Shown here piece after piece: positions 34,917 to 44,667 of a DNA stretch of 64,000 bases (its first letter is position 1; each line of letters begins with the position of its first letter). Made by a program: the position numbers and the translations under genes. The DNA lies in contig NZ_CP085530.1 in NCBI RefSeq assembly GCF_020616155.1, positions 3,660,845 to 3,724,844 of the forward strand, written 5' to 3'. The notes beneath the pieces were generated by a model that worked only from the letters and a program-made list of their open reading frames with translations, was not told where the DNA came from and did no database searches. This DNA comes from Vogesella sp. XCS3. GTDB taxonomy: Bacteria > Pseudomonadota > Gammaproteobacteria > Burkholderiales > Chromobacteriaceae.

Positions 34917-35956
34917 TACCACGCCCCCGGTTTGCTGCGCATCACCAGCAGCAGGAAAAACGGCACGCCGACGGCGGCGGTAACGATGCCGATCGGAATC
35001 AATGCCCCCGGCGACAGCCATTTGCCCAGCAGCGACGACAGCGACAGCAGCAGCGCGCCGCACAGCGCGGCGCCGGGCAGCAGCAGGCGCTGGTCTTCGC
35101 CCAGCAAAAAGCGCGCGATGTGCGGCGCGATCAGCCCGACAAAGCCGATGGTGCCGACAAAGGCCACCGCCGCGCCGGTGAGCAGCGACACGATGGTCAG
35201 CGCGCGCCAACGCAGTGCTGCCACGTTCACACCCAGGCTTTGCGCCCGCTCGTCCGACAGCCCCAGCGCGGTAAAGCGCCAAGCGTCGCGCAGCAGCAGC
35301 GGCAGGCACAGCGCCAGCACGGCGGCCACCAGCCCCAGCTTGGGCCAGCTGGCTTTGTACAAGCTGCCGAACAGCCAGAATACGATGGCCTGCAGCGCCT
35401 CGGGTGAGGCCAGGTATTGCAGCAGCGACAGCAGCGCCTGGAACAAAAACAGCAGCGCAATGCCGCCCAGCACGTAGCTGTCGGCCTGGCCGCCTTTGGC
35501 GCGGCCTATGCCCAGCACCGCGCTGCAGGCTATGCCGGCAAACAGGAAGGCCGCCAGCGGTACGGCGACGGTTTCCGGCAGCGGCAGCGCGCTGCCCAGC
35601 ACGATCACCAGCGCCGCGCCAAAGCCGGCGCCGGCCGACACGCCCAGCGTGTAGCTGCTGGCCAGCGGGTTGTGCAGCACGGTCTGCATCACCAGGCCGG
35701 ATAGGCCCAGCGCGGCGCCCACCAGCAGCGCCATCAGCGCCACCGGCAGGCGGATCTGCCACACGATCACGTCGCTGCCGCGCTCGGCGCCGCTACCGCT
35801 CAGCGCGGCAACCACTTCGCGCAGCGGCAGCATCGACGGGCCGCTGGCCACGTCCAGCAGCAGCGACAACAGCAACATGCCGGCCATCAGCAACAGCATG
35901 GCCAGCGCGGGCGCCAGCCGGCGAGCGGCGGGTTGCGCCAGGCTCAGTGTGCTCAC
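34916..35956 (-). CDS. FecCD-family iron-chelate/cobalamin ABC permease
   Basis: The 346-residue permease has about ten hydrophobic segments. It shows the family motifs GAALGLSGLVMQTVLHNPLA in two pieces, LGVSAGAGFGAALV, LGVNVAALRWR and GFVGLIAPHIARFLLG. One gene supplies both halves as a homodimer. Its start overlaps the binding-protein stop (ATGA) and its stop overlaps the ATPase start, indicating a tightly coupled operon. Confidence 0.93.
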   Translation of the reverse strand: MSTLSLAQPAARRLAPALAMLLLMAGMLLLSLLLDVASGPSMLPLREVVAALSGSGAERGSDVIVWQIRLPVALMALLVGAALGLSGLVMQTVLHNPLASSYTLGVSAGAGFGAALVIVLGSALPLPETVAVPLAAFLFAGIACSAVLGIGRAKGGQADSYVLGGIALLFLFQALLSLLQYLASPEALQAIVFWLFGSLYKASWPKLGLVAAVLALCLPLLLRDAWRFTALGLSDERAQSLGVNVAALRWRALTIVSLLTGAAVAFVGTIGFVGLIAPHIARFLLGEDQRLLLPGAALCGALLLSLSSLLGKWLSPGALIPIGIVTAAVGVPFFLLLVMRSKPGAW

Positions 35957-37062
35957 GGTTTCAGTGTCACCATCCAGCTACCGCTGTACTTCACCGGCAG
36001 GTAGCGTTCGTGGAACTGGCGCAGCTCGGCCACCGGGTTCACGTCGGCAAACTGCGCCGGGTACAGCTGCTTGGCAATGAATTGCATGGCGGTGTAGTCC
36101 ACCAGCGTGCGCGCCAGGCCGTGGTCCAGCGTGTACACGTGCTGTTGCTGCACGGCTTTCAGCGTGTCCCAGCCAGCGCGCTTGGTGTAGGGCTGCAGCG
36201 TGGCGCGGGCGGTGGCGTCGTCCGAGGCGTAGCCCAGCTTTACCGCCTTGGGGCGGTTCTGCCACGACGAGCCTGCGATGATGACGTGATCAGGGTTGGC
36301 CGCCAGCACCGCTTCCGGGTTCAGCGGGCCCCAGTTGGCGGTAATGCGGCCGTTGGCGATATTGTCGGCGCCCAGGTTGTCCAGCATCTGGCCCCACATG
36401 GTGTCGCGGTAGGTATTGCCGATGCTATCGGCACCGTCGCGGCCCAGCTCTACGTACACTTTGGGCTTGGCGGTGGCCTTGGCGCGGGTGACGCGGGCCA
36501 TCACGTCCTGGTATTTCTTCTGGTACAGGCTGGCCAGTTCTTCGGCGCGCTTGTCGGCGCCCATTACCTTGCCCAGTACGCGGGTGCTGGCCAGGTGGCG
36601 TTCCAGCGTTTGCGCGTTGTAGTCCACCACCACGATGGGGATGCCGGCCGCGCTTAGCTGCGCCACCGCCGGGCCCAGCGCCTTGTAGCCCCACTCCGGC
36701 AGGATCAGCACGTCGGGTTTCAGCGCGATGACTTTTTCGGCGCTGAAGCTGTTGTCGTCGGTAAAGCCCACGTCCGGCATGTCTTTCAGCTGCGGAATCA
36801 CTTCTACATAGCGTGCCCAGTTGCCGGCGCGCCAGCCGGCCCAGCCGGTTTTGCTGATGCCCACCACGTTCTGCCACGCCTTGGCGCCGGCAATGGCGGT
36901 GAATTCTTCAAAGTGGAAGCCCAGTACCACGCGCTTGGCCGGCGCATCCACGGTGACTTCGCGGCCGCTGACGTCGGTGAACTTCACCGGTTTGGCCAGC
37001 AAGGAGGTGGCGGGCAGCAGGCACAGGGTGGCCAGCAACAGGGGGCGGCTAAAGGCAGACAT
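35953..37062 (-). CDS. FecB/TroA-fold periplasmic binding protein for a metal complex
   Basis: The 369-residue binding protein has a Sec signal peptide (ends TSLLA, about residue 23) and a cobalamin/Fe3+-siderophore family fold. The marks are FTDVSGREVTVDAPAKRVV, then ALKPDVLILPEWG and NPEAVLAANPDHVIIAG. The type suits iron-siderophore, heme, cobalamin or nickel-chelate uptake; no TonB receptor is nearby to tell which. Start MSAFSRPL at 37062 was preferred over an ATG five codons earlier. Confidence 0.9.
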   Translation of the reverse strand: MSAFSRPLLLATLCLLPATSLLAKPVKFTDVSGREVTVDAPAKRVVLGFHFEEFTAIAGAKAWQNVVGISKTGWAGWRAGNWARYVEVIPQLKDMPDVGFTDDNSFSAEKVIALKPDVLILPEWGYKALGPAVAQLSAAGIPIVVVDYNAQTLERHLASTRVLGKVMGADKRAEELASLYQKKYQDVMARVTRAKATAKPKVYVELGRDGADSIGNTYRDTMWGQMLDNLGADNIANGRITANWGPLNPEAVLAANPDHVIIAGSSWQNRPKAVKLGYASDDATARATLQPYTKRAGWDTLKAVQQQHVYTLDHGLARTLVDYTAMQFIAKQLYPAQFADVNPVAELRQFHERYLPVKYSGSWMVTLKP

Positions 37063-37159
37063 GCGGGGCTCCGGCAACGGAAGGAAAGGCCGGATTATCG
37101 ATAAACGTTGGCCGCAGGGGCTGCGACATAGTGTCGCAGGGGGCTGTCAGGCGCGTTTG

Positions 37160-37182
37160 CATTTTTATACCGCGTTTACACC
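37160..37182 (+). promoter_or_regulatory. KdpE-type operator before the kdp operon
   Basis: The stretch contains TTTTTATACC and GTTTACACC as an imperfect direct repeat, matching the E. coli kdp operator TTTATAC-TTTACACC. It lies about 80 bases before the first microprotein gene. KdpE encoded at 44664 is the expected binder. Confidence 0.75.
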
Positions 37183-37258
37183 ATGCTGCCACCATTTAGC
37201 ACGATCTTTCGATGGCGCGCCCTACAGTAGCAGTGTTGCTCCCCTTATCGAGGTAATC

Positions 37259-37360
37259 ATGCAAGATCTGATCTGGCTGGGCGCTCTGGTGCTGCTGTGT
37301 GGCAGCACTGTCGGCCTGCTGCGCGTTTATCACACTTTATCCGGCAGGAGGGCGTCATGA
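37259..37360 (+). CDS. 33-residue membrane microprotein upstream of kdpF
   Basis: The frame begins at ATG 37259 with GAGG 5-8 bases upstream, better than many genes in the window. It encodes one hydrophobic helix ([18 protein letters not shown]) and a basic tail (HTLSGRRAS). Its stop overlaps the kdpF start by four bases (ATGA), so it is built into the operon. I know no named family; it may be an extra KdpF-like stabilising helix or a regulator of the pump. Too short for most gene finders. Confidence 0.65.
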   Translation: MQDLIWLGALVLLCGSTVGLLRVYHTLSGRRAS

Positions 37361-37449
37361 CCCTGCTTACCCTGACTGCGGCCACCCTGGCCGTGCTGCT
37401 GGCCGGCTGGCTGGTGCATGCCCTGTTGCACGCGGAGGACCTGCCATGA
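37357..37449 (+). CDS. kdpF: KdpF small subunit of the K+-transporting ATPase
   Basis: This 30-residue single-helix peptide reads [20 protein letters not shown] followed by [10 protein letters not shown]. Its end matches the E. coli KdpF ending (Leu-Val-x-Ala-Leu-x-x-Ala-Glu). KdpF stabilises the KdpABC complex in the membrane. A GGAGG precedes the ATG. The stop overlaps the kdpA start codon. Confidence 0.88.
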   Translation: MTLLTLTAATLAVLLAGWLVHALLHAEDLP

Positions 37450-39134
37450 TGCTGCAATTCTACAGCCTGCTGGTTGTGTTCATGCTGCTGCTGACGCTGT
37501 CGGCCCGCCTGATGGGCGCCTGGCTGGCACCGTTGGCCGCAGGGCAAGTGAGCCCGCGCTGGCAAGCGCTGGACGCCGCACTGCTGCGGCTGGCCGGTAT
37601 CCGCGATAGCGGCATGGGCTGGCGCCAGTACGCGCTGGCGGTGCTGGTGTTCAACCTGCTGGGCGCGCTGCTGCTGTACGCGCTGCAACGACTGCAAGGC
37701 GTGCTGCCGTTCAACCCGCAAGGCATGGGCGCGGTGGAGGCTGGCTCGGCGTTCAATACCGCCATCAGCTTTGTCACCAACACCAACTGGCAGGGCTACG
37801 CCGGTGAAAGCACCATGAGCTATTTCACCCAGATGGCCGGCCTGGCGGTGCAGAACTTTTTGTCCGCCGCCAGCGGCATTGCGGTGGCGTTTGCGCTGAT
37901 GCGCGGCTTTACCCGCCGCGAAAGCACCGACCTGGGCAACTTCTGGGCCGACGTGCTGCGCGTGTCGGTCTACCTGCTGTTGCCGCTGTCGCTGCTGCTG
38001 GCGCTGGTGTTCGTGCAGCAGGGCGTGCCGCAAACCTTGGCCGCGTATAGCGACTACACCGCGCTGGCTGGCCACGCGCAGACGCTGGCGCTGGGCCCGG
38101 TGGCGTCGCAGGAAGCCATCAAGCTGCTGGGCACCAACGGCGGTGGCTTCTTCAACGCCAACTCGGCGCACCCGTTCGAAAACCCCACCGAGCTCGTCAA
38201 CCTGCTGCAGATGCTGGCTATCTTCCTGATTCCGGCCGGGCTTACCCACGCTTTTGGCCGCCTGGCGGGTGACCGTCGCCAGGGCTGGGCGCTGTACGCG
38301 GCGATGAGCGTGATCTTCATCGCCTGCGCCAGCGGCGTGATGGCCGCCGAAAGCCAGGGCAACCCGCTGTTGGCCGCGCTGGGCGTGGACGGCAGCAGCG
38401 GCAACTGGGAAGGCAAGGAAGTGCGCTTCGGCATGGCCGCCAGCAGCCTGTTCATTACCGTTACCACGGCAGCCAGCTGCGGCGCGGTGAACGCCATGCA
38501 CGATTCGCTCACCGCGCTGGGCGGCATGCTGCCGATGTGGCTGATGCAGCTGGGCGAGGTGGTGTTTGGCGGAGTGGGTTCCGGCCTGTACGGCATGCTG
38601 GTGTTTGCCGTGCTGGCGGTGTTCGTGGCCGGGCTGATGGTGGGTCGCACGCCGGAATACCTGGGCAAGAAGATCGAGGCGTTCGACATGAAGATGGTGG
38701 CGCTGGTGATCCTCACCACCCCGGCGCTGGTGCTGGCCGGCACCGCCGCCAGCGTGCTGCTGGCCCCCGGCCTTGCCGGCCTGGCCAACCCTGGCGCGCA
38801 CGGCTTCAGCGAGGTGCTGTACGCGTTCAGCTCGGCGGCCAACAACAACGGCAGCGCCTTTGCCGGCCTGTCGGCCAACACCCCGTACTACAACGCGCTG
38901 CTGGGCATTGCCATGTGGCTGGGCCGCTTTGCCGTCATCGTGCCGGTACTGGCACTGGCCGGCAGCCTGGCGGCCAAAAAGACGCTGGCCACCACCAGCG
39001 GCAGCATGCCCACCCACGGCGGCCTGTTCATCGGCCTGCTGGTCGGCAGCGTGCTGCTGGTGGGCGCATTGACCTATCTGCCGGCACTGGCGCTGGGCCC
39101 GGTGGCCGAGCACCTGATGATCTGGGCGCGTTAA
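37446..39134 (+). CDS. kdpA: K+-transporting ATPase channel subunit KdpA
   Basis: KdpA carries the K+ path of the high-affinity pump in the inner membrane. The 562-residue protein has about ten hydrophobic helices and the four selectivity-filter loops, e.g. [35 protein letters not shown] and [12 protein letters not shown]. The double ATG at 37446/37449 overlaps the kdpF stop; either Met may start. kdpB follows after 13 bases. Confidence 0.97.
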   Translation: MMLQFYSLLVVFMLLLTLSARLMGAWLAPLAAGQVSPRWQALDAALLRLAGIRDSGMGWRQYALAVLVFNLLGALLLYALQRLQGVLPFNPQGMGAVEAGSAFNTAISFVTNTNWQGYAGESTMSYFTQMAGLAVQNFLSAASGIAVAFALMRGFTRRESTDLGNFWADVLRVSVYLLLPLSLLLALVFVQQGVPQTLAAYSDYTALAGHAQTLALGPVASQEAIKLLGTNGGGFFNANSAHPFENPTELVNLLQMLAIFLIPAGLTHAFGRLAGDRRQGWALYAAMSVIFIACASGVMAAESQGNPLLAALGVDGSSGNWEGKEVRFGMAASSLFITVTTAASCGAVNAMHDSLTALGGMLPMWLMQLGEVVFGGVGSGLYGMLVFAVLAVFVAGLMVGRTPEYLGKKIEAFDMKMVALVILTTPALVLAGTAASVLLAPGLAGLANPGAHGFSEVLYAFSSAANNNGSAFAGLSANTPYYNALLGIAMWLGRFAVIVPVLALAGSLAAKKTLATTSGSMPTHGGLFIGLLVGSVLLVGALTYLPALALGPVAEHLMIWAR

Positions 39135-39147
39135 GCAGGAGAGCAAA

Positions 39148-41286
39148 ATGAGCGATAACAAAACCAGCCTGCCGCTGTTCGACCCGGCACTGCTGAAGCC
39201 GGCGCTGCGCGACAGCGTGCGCAAGCTGGCGCTGCGCGAGCAGCTGAAAAACCCGGTGATGTTCGTGGTGTACCTGGGCAGCGTGCTGTGCAGCGTACTG
39301 TGGGTGATGGCACTGCAGGGCAAGGGCGACGCGCCGGCCTGGCTCACCGGCAGCATTGCCGTGTGGCTGTGGTTTACCGTGCTGTTTGCCAACTTTGCCG
39401 AGGCATTGGCCGAGGGCCGCAGCCGCGCCCAGGCCGCCAGCCTCAAAAGCCTGAAAAAAGCCACCATCGCCAAGAAGTTGGCCGCACCGCAGCGCTACGG
39501 TGCCGCCTTTACCGTGGTGGACGCCAGCGACCTGCGCAAGGGTGACGTGGTGCTGGTGCAGCACACCGACCTCATCCCCTGCGACGGCGAGATCATCGAG
39601 GGCATAGCCAGCGTGGACGAGTCGGCCATTACCGGCGAGTCGGCGCCGGTGATCCGCGAATCGGGCGGCGACTTCAGCTCGGTGACCGGCGGTACCCGCG
39701 TGCTGTCGGACTGGATCGTGGTGCGCGTCAGCGTGAACCCCGGTGAAACCTTCATCGACCGCATGATCGCGATGGTGGAAGGCGCCAAGCGCCGCAAGAC
39801 GCCCAACGAGATTGCGCTCACCATCCTGCTGCTGGCGCTGACGCTGGTGTTCCTGATGGTGACGGTGACGCTGTTGCCGTTCTCGGTGTACAGCGTGGGC
39901 GCCGCCGGCAGCGGCGAGGTGATCTCGCTGCCGGTGCTGCTGGCGCTGCTGGTGTGCCTGATCCCCACCACCATCGGCGGCCTGCTGTCGGCCATCGGTG
40001 TGGCCGGCATGAGCCGGCTGATGGCGGCCAACGTCATCGCCACCAGCGGCCGCGCGGTGGAAGCCGCCGGCGACGTGGACGTGCTGCTGCTGGACAAGAC
40101 CGGCACCATCACCTTCGGCAACCGCCAGGCCGCCGCCTTCATCGCCGCCGCCGGCAGCACCCAGACTGCGCTGGCCGAAGCCGCCTGGCTGGCCTCGCTG
40201 GCCGACGATACGCCGGAAGGCAAGAGCATCGTGGTGCTGGCGCAGCAGCAAACCCGCGCTGTGGCGCCGCACCACGACGGCGTGCTGAGCGAAAGCCAGC
40301 TGGGGCAGGGCACCTTGCAGGCGCTGCACCAGGGCCTGGTACCGCCCGGCGCCAGCTTTGTGCCGTTTACCGCGCAGTCGCGCATGTCCGGCATCAACCT
40401 GGGCGAGCGCCAGATCCGCAAGGGCGCCGCCGACGCCATCCGCCGCCACGTGCTGCAGCTGGGCGGCAGCTTCAGCCCGGCCCTGCAACAGCAGGTGGAC
40501 GGCATCGCCAGCCGTGGCAGTACGCCGCTGGTGGTGGCCGAAGGCGCCCGCGTACTGGGTGTGGTGGAGCTGAAAGACGTGGTGAAGCCCGGCATCAAGC
40601 AGCGCTTTGCCCAGCTGCGGCAGATGGGCATCAAGACGGTGATGGTGACCGGTGATAACCGCCTGACCGCCGCCGCCATCGCCGCCGAAGCGGGTGTGGA
40701 CGACTTCCTGGCCGAGGCCACGCCGGAAAACAAGCTGGCGCTGATCCGCGATTACCAGCAGCGCGGCCAACTGGTGGCCATGACCGGCGACGGCACCAAC
40801 GACGCCCCGGCGCTGGCGCAGGCCGACGTGGCGGTGGCGATGAACAGCGGCACCCAGGCCGCGCGCGAGGCCGCCAATATGGTGGACCTCGACTCCAGCC
40901 CCACCAAGCTGATCCAGGTGGTGGAAATCGGCAAGCAGATGCTGATGACGCGCGGCGCGCTGACCACCTTCAGCCTGGCCAACGACGTGGCCAAGTACTT
41001 CGCCATCATCCCGGCGGCCTTTGCCGGCACCTACCCGCAGCTGGGCTTGCTGAACGTGATGCAGCTGGCCAGCCCGGCCTCGGCGCTGCTGTCGGCGGTG
41101 ATCTTCAACGCGCTGATCATCGTGGTGCTGATTCCGCTGGCACTGAAAGGCGTGCGCTACCGTGCGCTGGGCGCCGAAGCGCTGCTGCGCCGCAACCTGC
41201 TGGTGTACGGCCTGGGCGGCCTGCTGCTGCCCTTTGCCGGCATCAAGCTGATCGACATGCTGCTGGCCCTGCTGGGGCTGGTGTAA
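39148..41286 (+). CDS. kdpB: K+-transporting P-type ATPase subunit KdpB
   Basis: KdpB hydrolyses ATP to drive K+ through KdpA. The 712-residue protein has the actuator loop TGES, the phosphorylation motif [10 protein letters not shown] (Asp near residue 316), the nucleotide-domain QSRMSGINL and the hinge [25 protein letters not shown]. The TGES serine that can be inhibited by phosphorylation in E. coli is present. GGAG precedes the start. Confidence 0.97.
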   Translation: MSDNKTSLPLFDPALLKPALRDSVRKLALREQLKNPVMFVVYLGSVLCSVLWVMALQGKGDAPAWLTGSIAVWLWFTVLFANFAEALAEGRSRAQAASLKSLKKATIAKKLAAPQRYGAAFTVVDASDLRKGDVVLVQHTDLIPCDGEIIEGIASVDESAITGESAPVIRESGGDFSSVTGGTRVLSDWIVVRVSVNPGETFIDRMIAMVEGAKRRKTPNEIALTILLLALTLVFLMVTVTLLPFSVYSVGAAGSGEVISLPVLLALLVCLIPTTIGGLLSAIGVAGMSRLMAANVIATSGRAVEAAGDVDVLLLDKTGTITFGNRQAAAFIAAAGSTQTALAEAAWLASLADDTPEGKSIVVLAQQQTRAVAPHHDGVLSESQLGQGTLQALHQGLVPPGASFVPFTAQSRMSGINLGERQIRKGAADAIRRHVLQLGGSFSPALQQQVDGIASRGSTPLVVAEGARVLGVVELKDVVKPGIKQRFAQLRQMGIKTVMVTGDNRLTAAAIAAEAGVDDFLAEATPENKLALIRDYQQRGQLVAMTGDGTNDAPALAQADVAVAMNSGTQAAREAANMVDLDSSPTKLIQVVEIGKQMLMTRGALTTFSLANDVAKYFAIIPAAFAGTYPQLGLLNVMQLASPASALLSAVIFNALIIVVLIPLALKGVRYRALGAEALLRRNLLVYGLGGLLLPFAGIKLIDMLLALLGLV

Positions 41287-41310
41287 GCCATTTTTTAGAA
41301 AGGTAACCGT

Positions 41311-41928
41311 ATGCAAGACGTACTGTCCGGCAGCGACACCCACGCTGCCAAACCCGCCGCCAGCGCCCTGTGGTGGCCCGCCGCCCGCCTGCTGCTGGGC
41401 CTCACCCTGCTGCTGGGCCTGGTGTACCCGCTGGCCGTCACCGGCCTGGCGCAGTGGCTGTTTCCGGCGCAGGCGCAGGGCTCGCTGCTGCAACAGCAAG
41501 GCCGCACCGTGGGCTCGGCGCTGATCGGCCAGGCCTTCAGCAAACCGGGCGAGTTCTGGGGCCGCCCGTCCGCCACCGCCAGCACGCCGTACAATGGCGC
41601 CGGTTCCGGCGGCAGCAACCTGGGCCCGGCCAACCCGGCGCTGGCCAAGGCGGTAGCCGAGCGCATCGCCGCGCTGAAAGCCGCCGGCCCGCTGCCGGTG
41701 GGGCCGGTACCGGCCGACCTGGTCACCGCGTCCGCCAGCGGGCTGGACCCGCACATCAGCCTGGCTGCCGCGCTGTACCAGGTGCCCCGTGTAGCCGCCG
41801 CCCGCCAGCTGGACGCCGGCAAGCTGGAACAGCTGGTACGCCAGCAGGCGCAGCAGGCCTGGTTCGGCAGCGACGCCACCGCGCGGGTGAACGTGCTGCA
41901 GCTGAACTTGGCGCTGGCCGGCAGCTGA
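41311..41928 (+). CDS. kdpC: K+-transporting ATPase subunit KdpC
   Basis: This 205-residue protein has one N-terminal helix (about residues 22-50) and a periplasmic/cytosolic domain. KdpC motifs are GSALIGQAFSKPGEFWGRPSAT (two pieces), GSGGSNLGPANP and ASGLDPHISLAAA. It raises ATP affinity in the complex. A long palindrome at 41954-41985 lies between its stop and kdpD. Confidence 0.96.
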   Translation: MQDVLSGSDTHAAKPAASALWWPAARLLLGLTLLLGLVYPLAVTGLAQWLFPAQAQGSLLQQQGRTVGSALIGQAFSKPGEFWGRPSATASTPYNGAGSGGSNLGPANPALAKAVAERIAALKAAGPLPVGPVPADLVTASASGLDPHISLAAALYQVPRVAAARQLDAGKLEQLVRQQAQQAWFGSDATARVNVLQLNLALAGS

Positions 41929-41953
41929 TACCATCGGCAAGCGTCATGTGAAG

Positions 41954-41985
41954 CACAAGGTTGGCCGCATGCGGCCAACCTTGTG
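41954..41985. repeat. Perfect 32-bp palindrome of paired repeat words between kdpC and kdpD
   Basis: CACAAGGTTGGCCGCA and its exact complement meet without a spacer, so two GGTTGGCCGCA copies face each other. RNA from either strand can form a strong hairpin. There is no U-run downstream, so it is more likely an attenuator or RNA-stability element than a full terminator. Confidence 0.8.
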
Positions 41986-42021
41986 GCTGTTTCCCGTAAC
42001 TGATCAACACACACACCAACC

Positions 42022-44667
42022 ATGACCGACCCCGACCGCCGCCCCGACCCCGACGCCCTGCTGGCCAGCCTGCCGCGCCCGCGTGGCCGGCTAAAGCTGT
42101 TTTTCGGCGCCGCCCCCGGCGTGGGCAAAACTTACGCCATGCTGGCCGAGGCGCAGGAAAAACGCGCCCAGGGCCTGGACGTGCTGGTGGGCTGGGTGGA
42201 TACCCACGGCCGCGCCGACACCGAAGCCATGCAGCACGGCCTGGCCGTGCTGCCGCGCCGCCAGCTGGACCACCGCAGCAAGGCGGTGGCGGCGCTGGAT
42301 ATCGACGCCATCCTGGCGCGCCGCCCGGCGCTGGTGGTGGTGGACGAGCTGCCGCACAGCAACGCCGCCGGCAGCCGCCACCCCAAACGCTGGCAGGACG
42401 TGGAAGAGCTGCTGGCCAGCGGCATCGACGTGTACAGCGCGATGAACGTGCAGCATCTGTACAGCCTGCGCGACATCGTCAGCCGCGTGACCGGCGTGGA
42501 GGTGGCCGAAACCGTGCCCGACCACGTGTTCGACCAGGCCGACGAAGTGCGGCTGGTGGATTTGCCGCCGGACGACCTGCTGCAAAGGTTGGCCGCAGGC
42601 AAGGTCTATCTGCCCGAGGTGGCCGAGCGCGCGGCGGCCAACTTCTTCCGCAAAGGCAACCTGATCGCGCTGCGCGAACTGGCGCTGCGGCGCATGGCCG
42701 ACCGTGTCGATGGCCAGGTCAAGGCGCAGCGCGCCACGCAGCAGGCGGCGCCGGTGTGGGCCACCCGCCACGGCTTGCTGCTGCTGGTGGGTGGCCGCTT
42801 TGGCGCCGACAGCGTACGCCAGAGCCAACGCCTGGCGCGGCAGCTGGATGCCGCCTGGCACGCGGTGTGGGTGGACGACGGCCGCAGCAGCGCGGCATCC
42901 CGCGCCGCCGCCCTGGCCGCCTTGCAACAGGCGGCCGAGCAGGGCGCCACCACGCTGGTGTTAAGTGGCAGCTCGCCAGCGCGCCTGCTGGCCGACTACG
43001 CCCGCCGCCATAATCTGTCCTTGCTGGCCATGCCGGCGCCGCTGGCGCGGCCACGCTTGCAGCGCGCCCTGCAGCAGCACGCGGCCGACCTCGACCTGCT
43101 ATTGCTGTCCTGCCCCGCACCGGCTACCGGCGCGCGACCCTGGCTACGTTGGCCGCAGTGGCAGCTAAGCCGCCGCGGCTGGCTGGCGGCCAGCCTGCTG
43201 TGCGTGGCCATCACCGTGCTGGCCAGCCCGCTGCACGGCGTGCTGGAGCCCACCAACCTGGTGATGTTCTACCTGTTGGGCGTGCTGTGGGTGGCAGTGC
43301 GCTACGGGCGCGGCCCGGCGGCGCTGAGCGCCGTGCTGTCGGTGGCGCTGTTCGACTTTTTCTTCGTGCAGCCGCATTTCTCGTTTGCGGTGTCCGACGT
43401 GCAGTACCTGATTACCTTCGCGGTGATGCTGATCGTTGGCTTGGTGGCCGGCCAGCTGGTGGCCAGCCAGCGCCACAGCGCCGCGCAGGCGCGCCAGCGC
43501 GAGGCGCACACCCGCACGCTGTACGAGATGGCGCGCGAGCTGGGCGTGGCGCTGATGCCGGAGCAGGTGGGCGAAATCAGCCAGCGCTTTTTGCACGCCA
43601 GCCTCGGTGCCGGCGTGCGGCTGTGGCTGCCGCCGGACGACGAAGACGGCGCGCTGCAGCCGCAAGCCGGTGACGCGCTGGACGAAGACGCCGCCATCGT
43701 GCGCTGGTGCTACGACCACGCCGCGCCGGCCGGCATTGCCACCCACACCTTGCCGCAGGCGCCGTGCCTGTACCTGCCGCTAAAAGCGCCGATGCGTACC
43801 CGTGGCGTGCTGGTACTGCGGGTGGCCGACCCCGCCACGCTGGCCGAACCCGACAACCGCCGCCTGGCCGAGGCGGTAGCGGCGCTGGCGGCGCAAACGC
43901 TGGAACGGCTGCATTACATCGCCGTGGCGCAACAAACGCTGGTGGCGATGGAATCGGAACGGCTGCGCCACTCGCTGCTGGCCGCGCTATCGCACGACCT
44001 GCGCACGCCGCTCACCGCACTCACCGGCCAGGCCGAAACCCTGCAGCGCCAGCTTGCCCGAGAGGCGTCGCCGCACGCGGCGCAGGCCGCCACGTTGCAG
44101 ACGCAAAGCCAGCGCATCTCGCGGCTGGTGACCAACCTGCTGGAAATGGCCCGCCTGCAGGCCGGCGGCGTGACGCTGCGCCGCGACTGGCTGCCGCCGC
44201 AAGAGCTGTTCGGCAGCGCCATCGCCGCGCTGGGCGGCGCCACCGCCAGCCACCGCCTGCAGGTGGACGCCCCGCTGAGCTGCCCGATGCTGTACGCCGA
44301 CCCCATTTTGCTGGAGCGGCTGCTGGTCAACCTGCTGGAAAATGCGCTCAAATACAGCCCCGCCGGCAGCACCATCACGCTCGCGGCCAGCGCCACGGCG
44401 CAGCACATCCTGCTGAGCGTGGCCGACCAGGGCCGTGGCCTGCCGCCAGGCGACCCCGACACGCTGTTTACCGCCTTTACCCGTGGCGAGCGCGAGTCGG
44501 CCATCAGCGGTGTGGGCCTGGGCTTGGCCATTTGCCGCACCATTGCCGACGTGCACGGCGGGCGCATTACTGCGGCCAACCTGTCGGCCGGCGGTGCCTG
44601 CTTTACCCTCAGCCTGCCGCTGGCGCCGCAGCCGGCGCTGGATTTCGACCCGGAGAACCTGCAGTGA
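42022..44667 (+). CDS. kdpD: K+-responsive sensor histidine kinase KdpD
   Basis: The 881-residue kinase has an N-terminal KdpD domain with Walker A GAAPGVGKTYAM (residues 29-40) and VVVDELPHSNAAGSRHPKRW in two pieces, and a Usp-like domain (about 245-365). Four membrane helices (about 390-490, DUF4118), a GAF-like region and the HisKA site ALSHDLRTPLT (His near 658) follow, then HATPase with GLGLAICRTIADVHGG. It phosphorylates KdpE when K+ or turgor is limiting. It follows kdpC after a 93-base gap with a palindrome. Confidence 0.96.
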   Translation: MTDPDRRPDPDALLASLPRPRGRLKLFFGAAPGVGKTYAMLAEAQEKRAQGLDVLVGWVDTHGRADTEAMQHGLAVLPRRQLDHRSKAVAALDIDAILARRPALVVVDELPHSNAAGSRHPKRWQDVEELLASGIDVYSAMNVQHLYSLRDIVSRVTGVEVAETVPDHVFDQADEVRLVDLPPDDLLQRLAAGKVYLPEVAERAAANFFRKGNLIALRELALRRMADRVDGQVKAQRATQQAAPVWATRHGLLLLVGGRFGADSVRQSQRLARQLDAAWHAVWVDDGRSSAASRAAALAALQQAAEQGATTLVLSGSSPARLLADYARRHNLSLLAMPAPLARPRLQRALQQHAADLDLLLLSCPAPATGARPWLRWPQWQLSRRGWLAASLLCVAITVLASPLHGVLEPTNLVMFYLLGVLWVAVRYGRGPAALSAVLSVALFDFFFVQPHFSFAVSDVQYLITFAVMLIVGLVAGQLVASQRHSAAQARQREAHTRTLYEMARELGVALMPEQVGEISQRFLHASLGAGVRLWLPPDDEDGALQPQAGDALDEDAAIVRWCYDHAAPAGIATHTLPQAPCLYLPLKAPMRTRGVLVLRVADPATLAEPDNRRLAEAVAALAAQTLERLHYIAVAQQTLVAMESERLRHSLLAALSHDLRTPLTALTGQAETLQRQLAREASPHAAQAATLQTQSQRISRLVTNLLEMARLQAGGVTLRRDWLPPQELFGSAIAALGGATASHRLQVDAPLSCPMLYADPILLERLLVNLLENALKYSPAGSTITLAASATAQHILLSVADQGRGLPPGDPDTLFTAFTRGERESAISGVGLGLAICRTIADVHGGRITAANLSAGGACFTLSLPLAPQPALDFDPENLQ

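Noticed and set aside
37257..41940. Long minus-strand open frames (738 and 970 codons) opposite kdpA and kdpB
   Set aside because: They arise from strong codon bias of the Kdp genes on the other strand and are rich in Gln, His and Arg with no recognisable domain.
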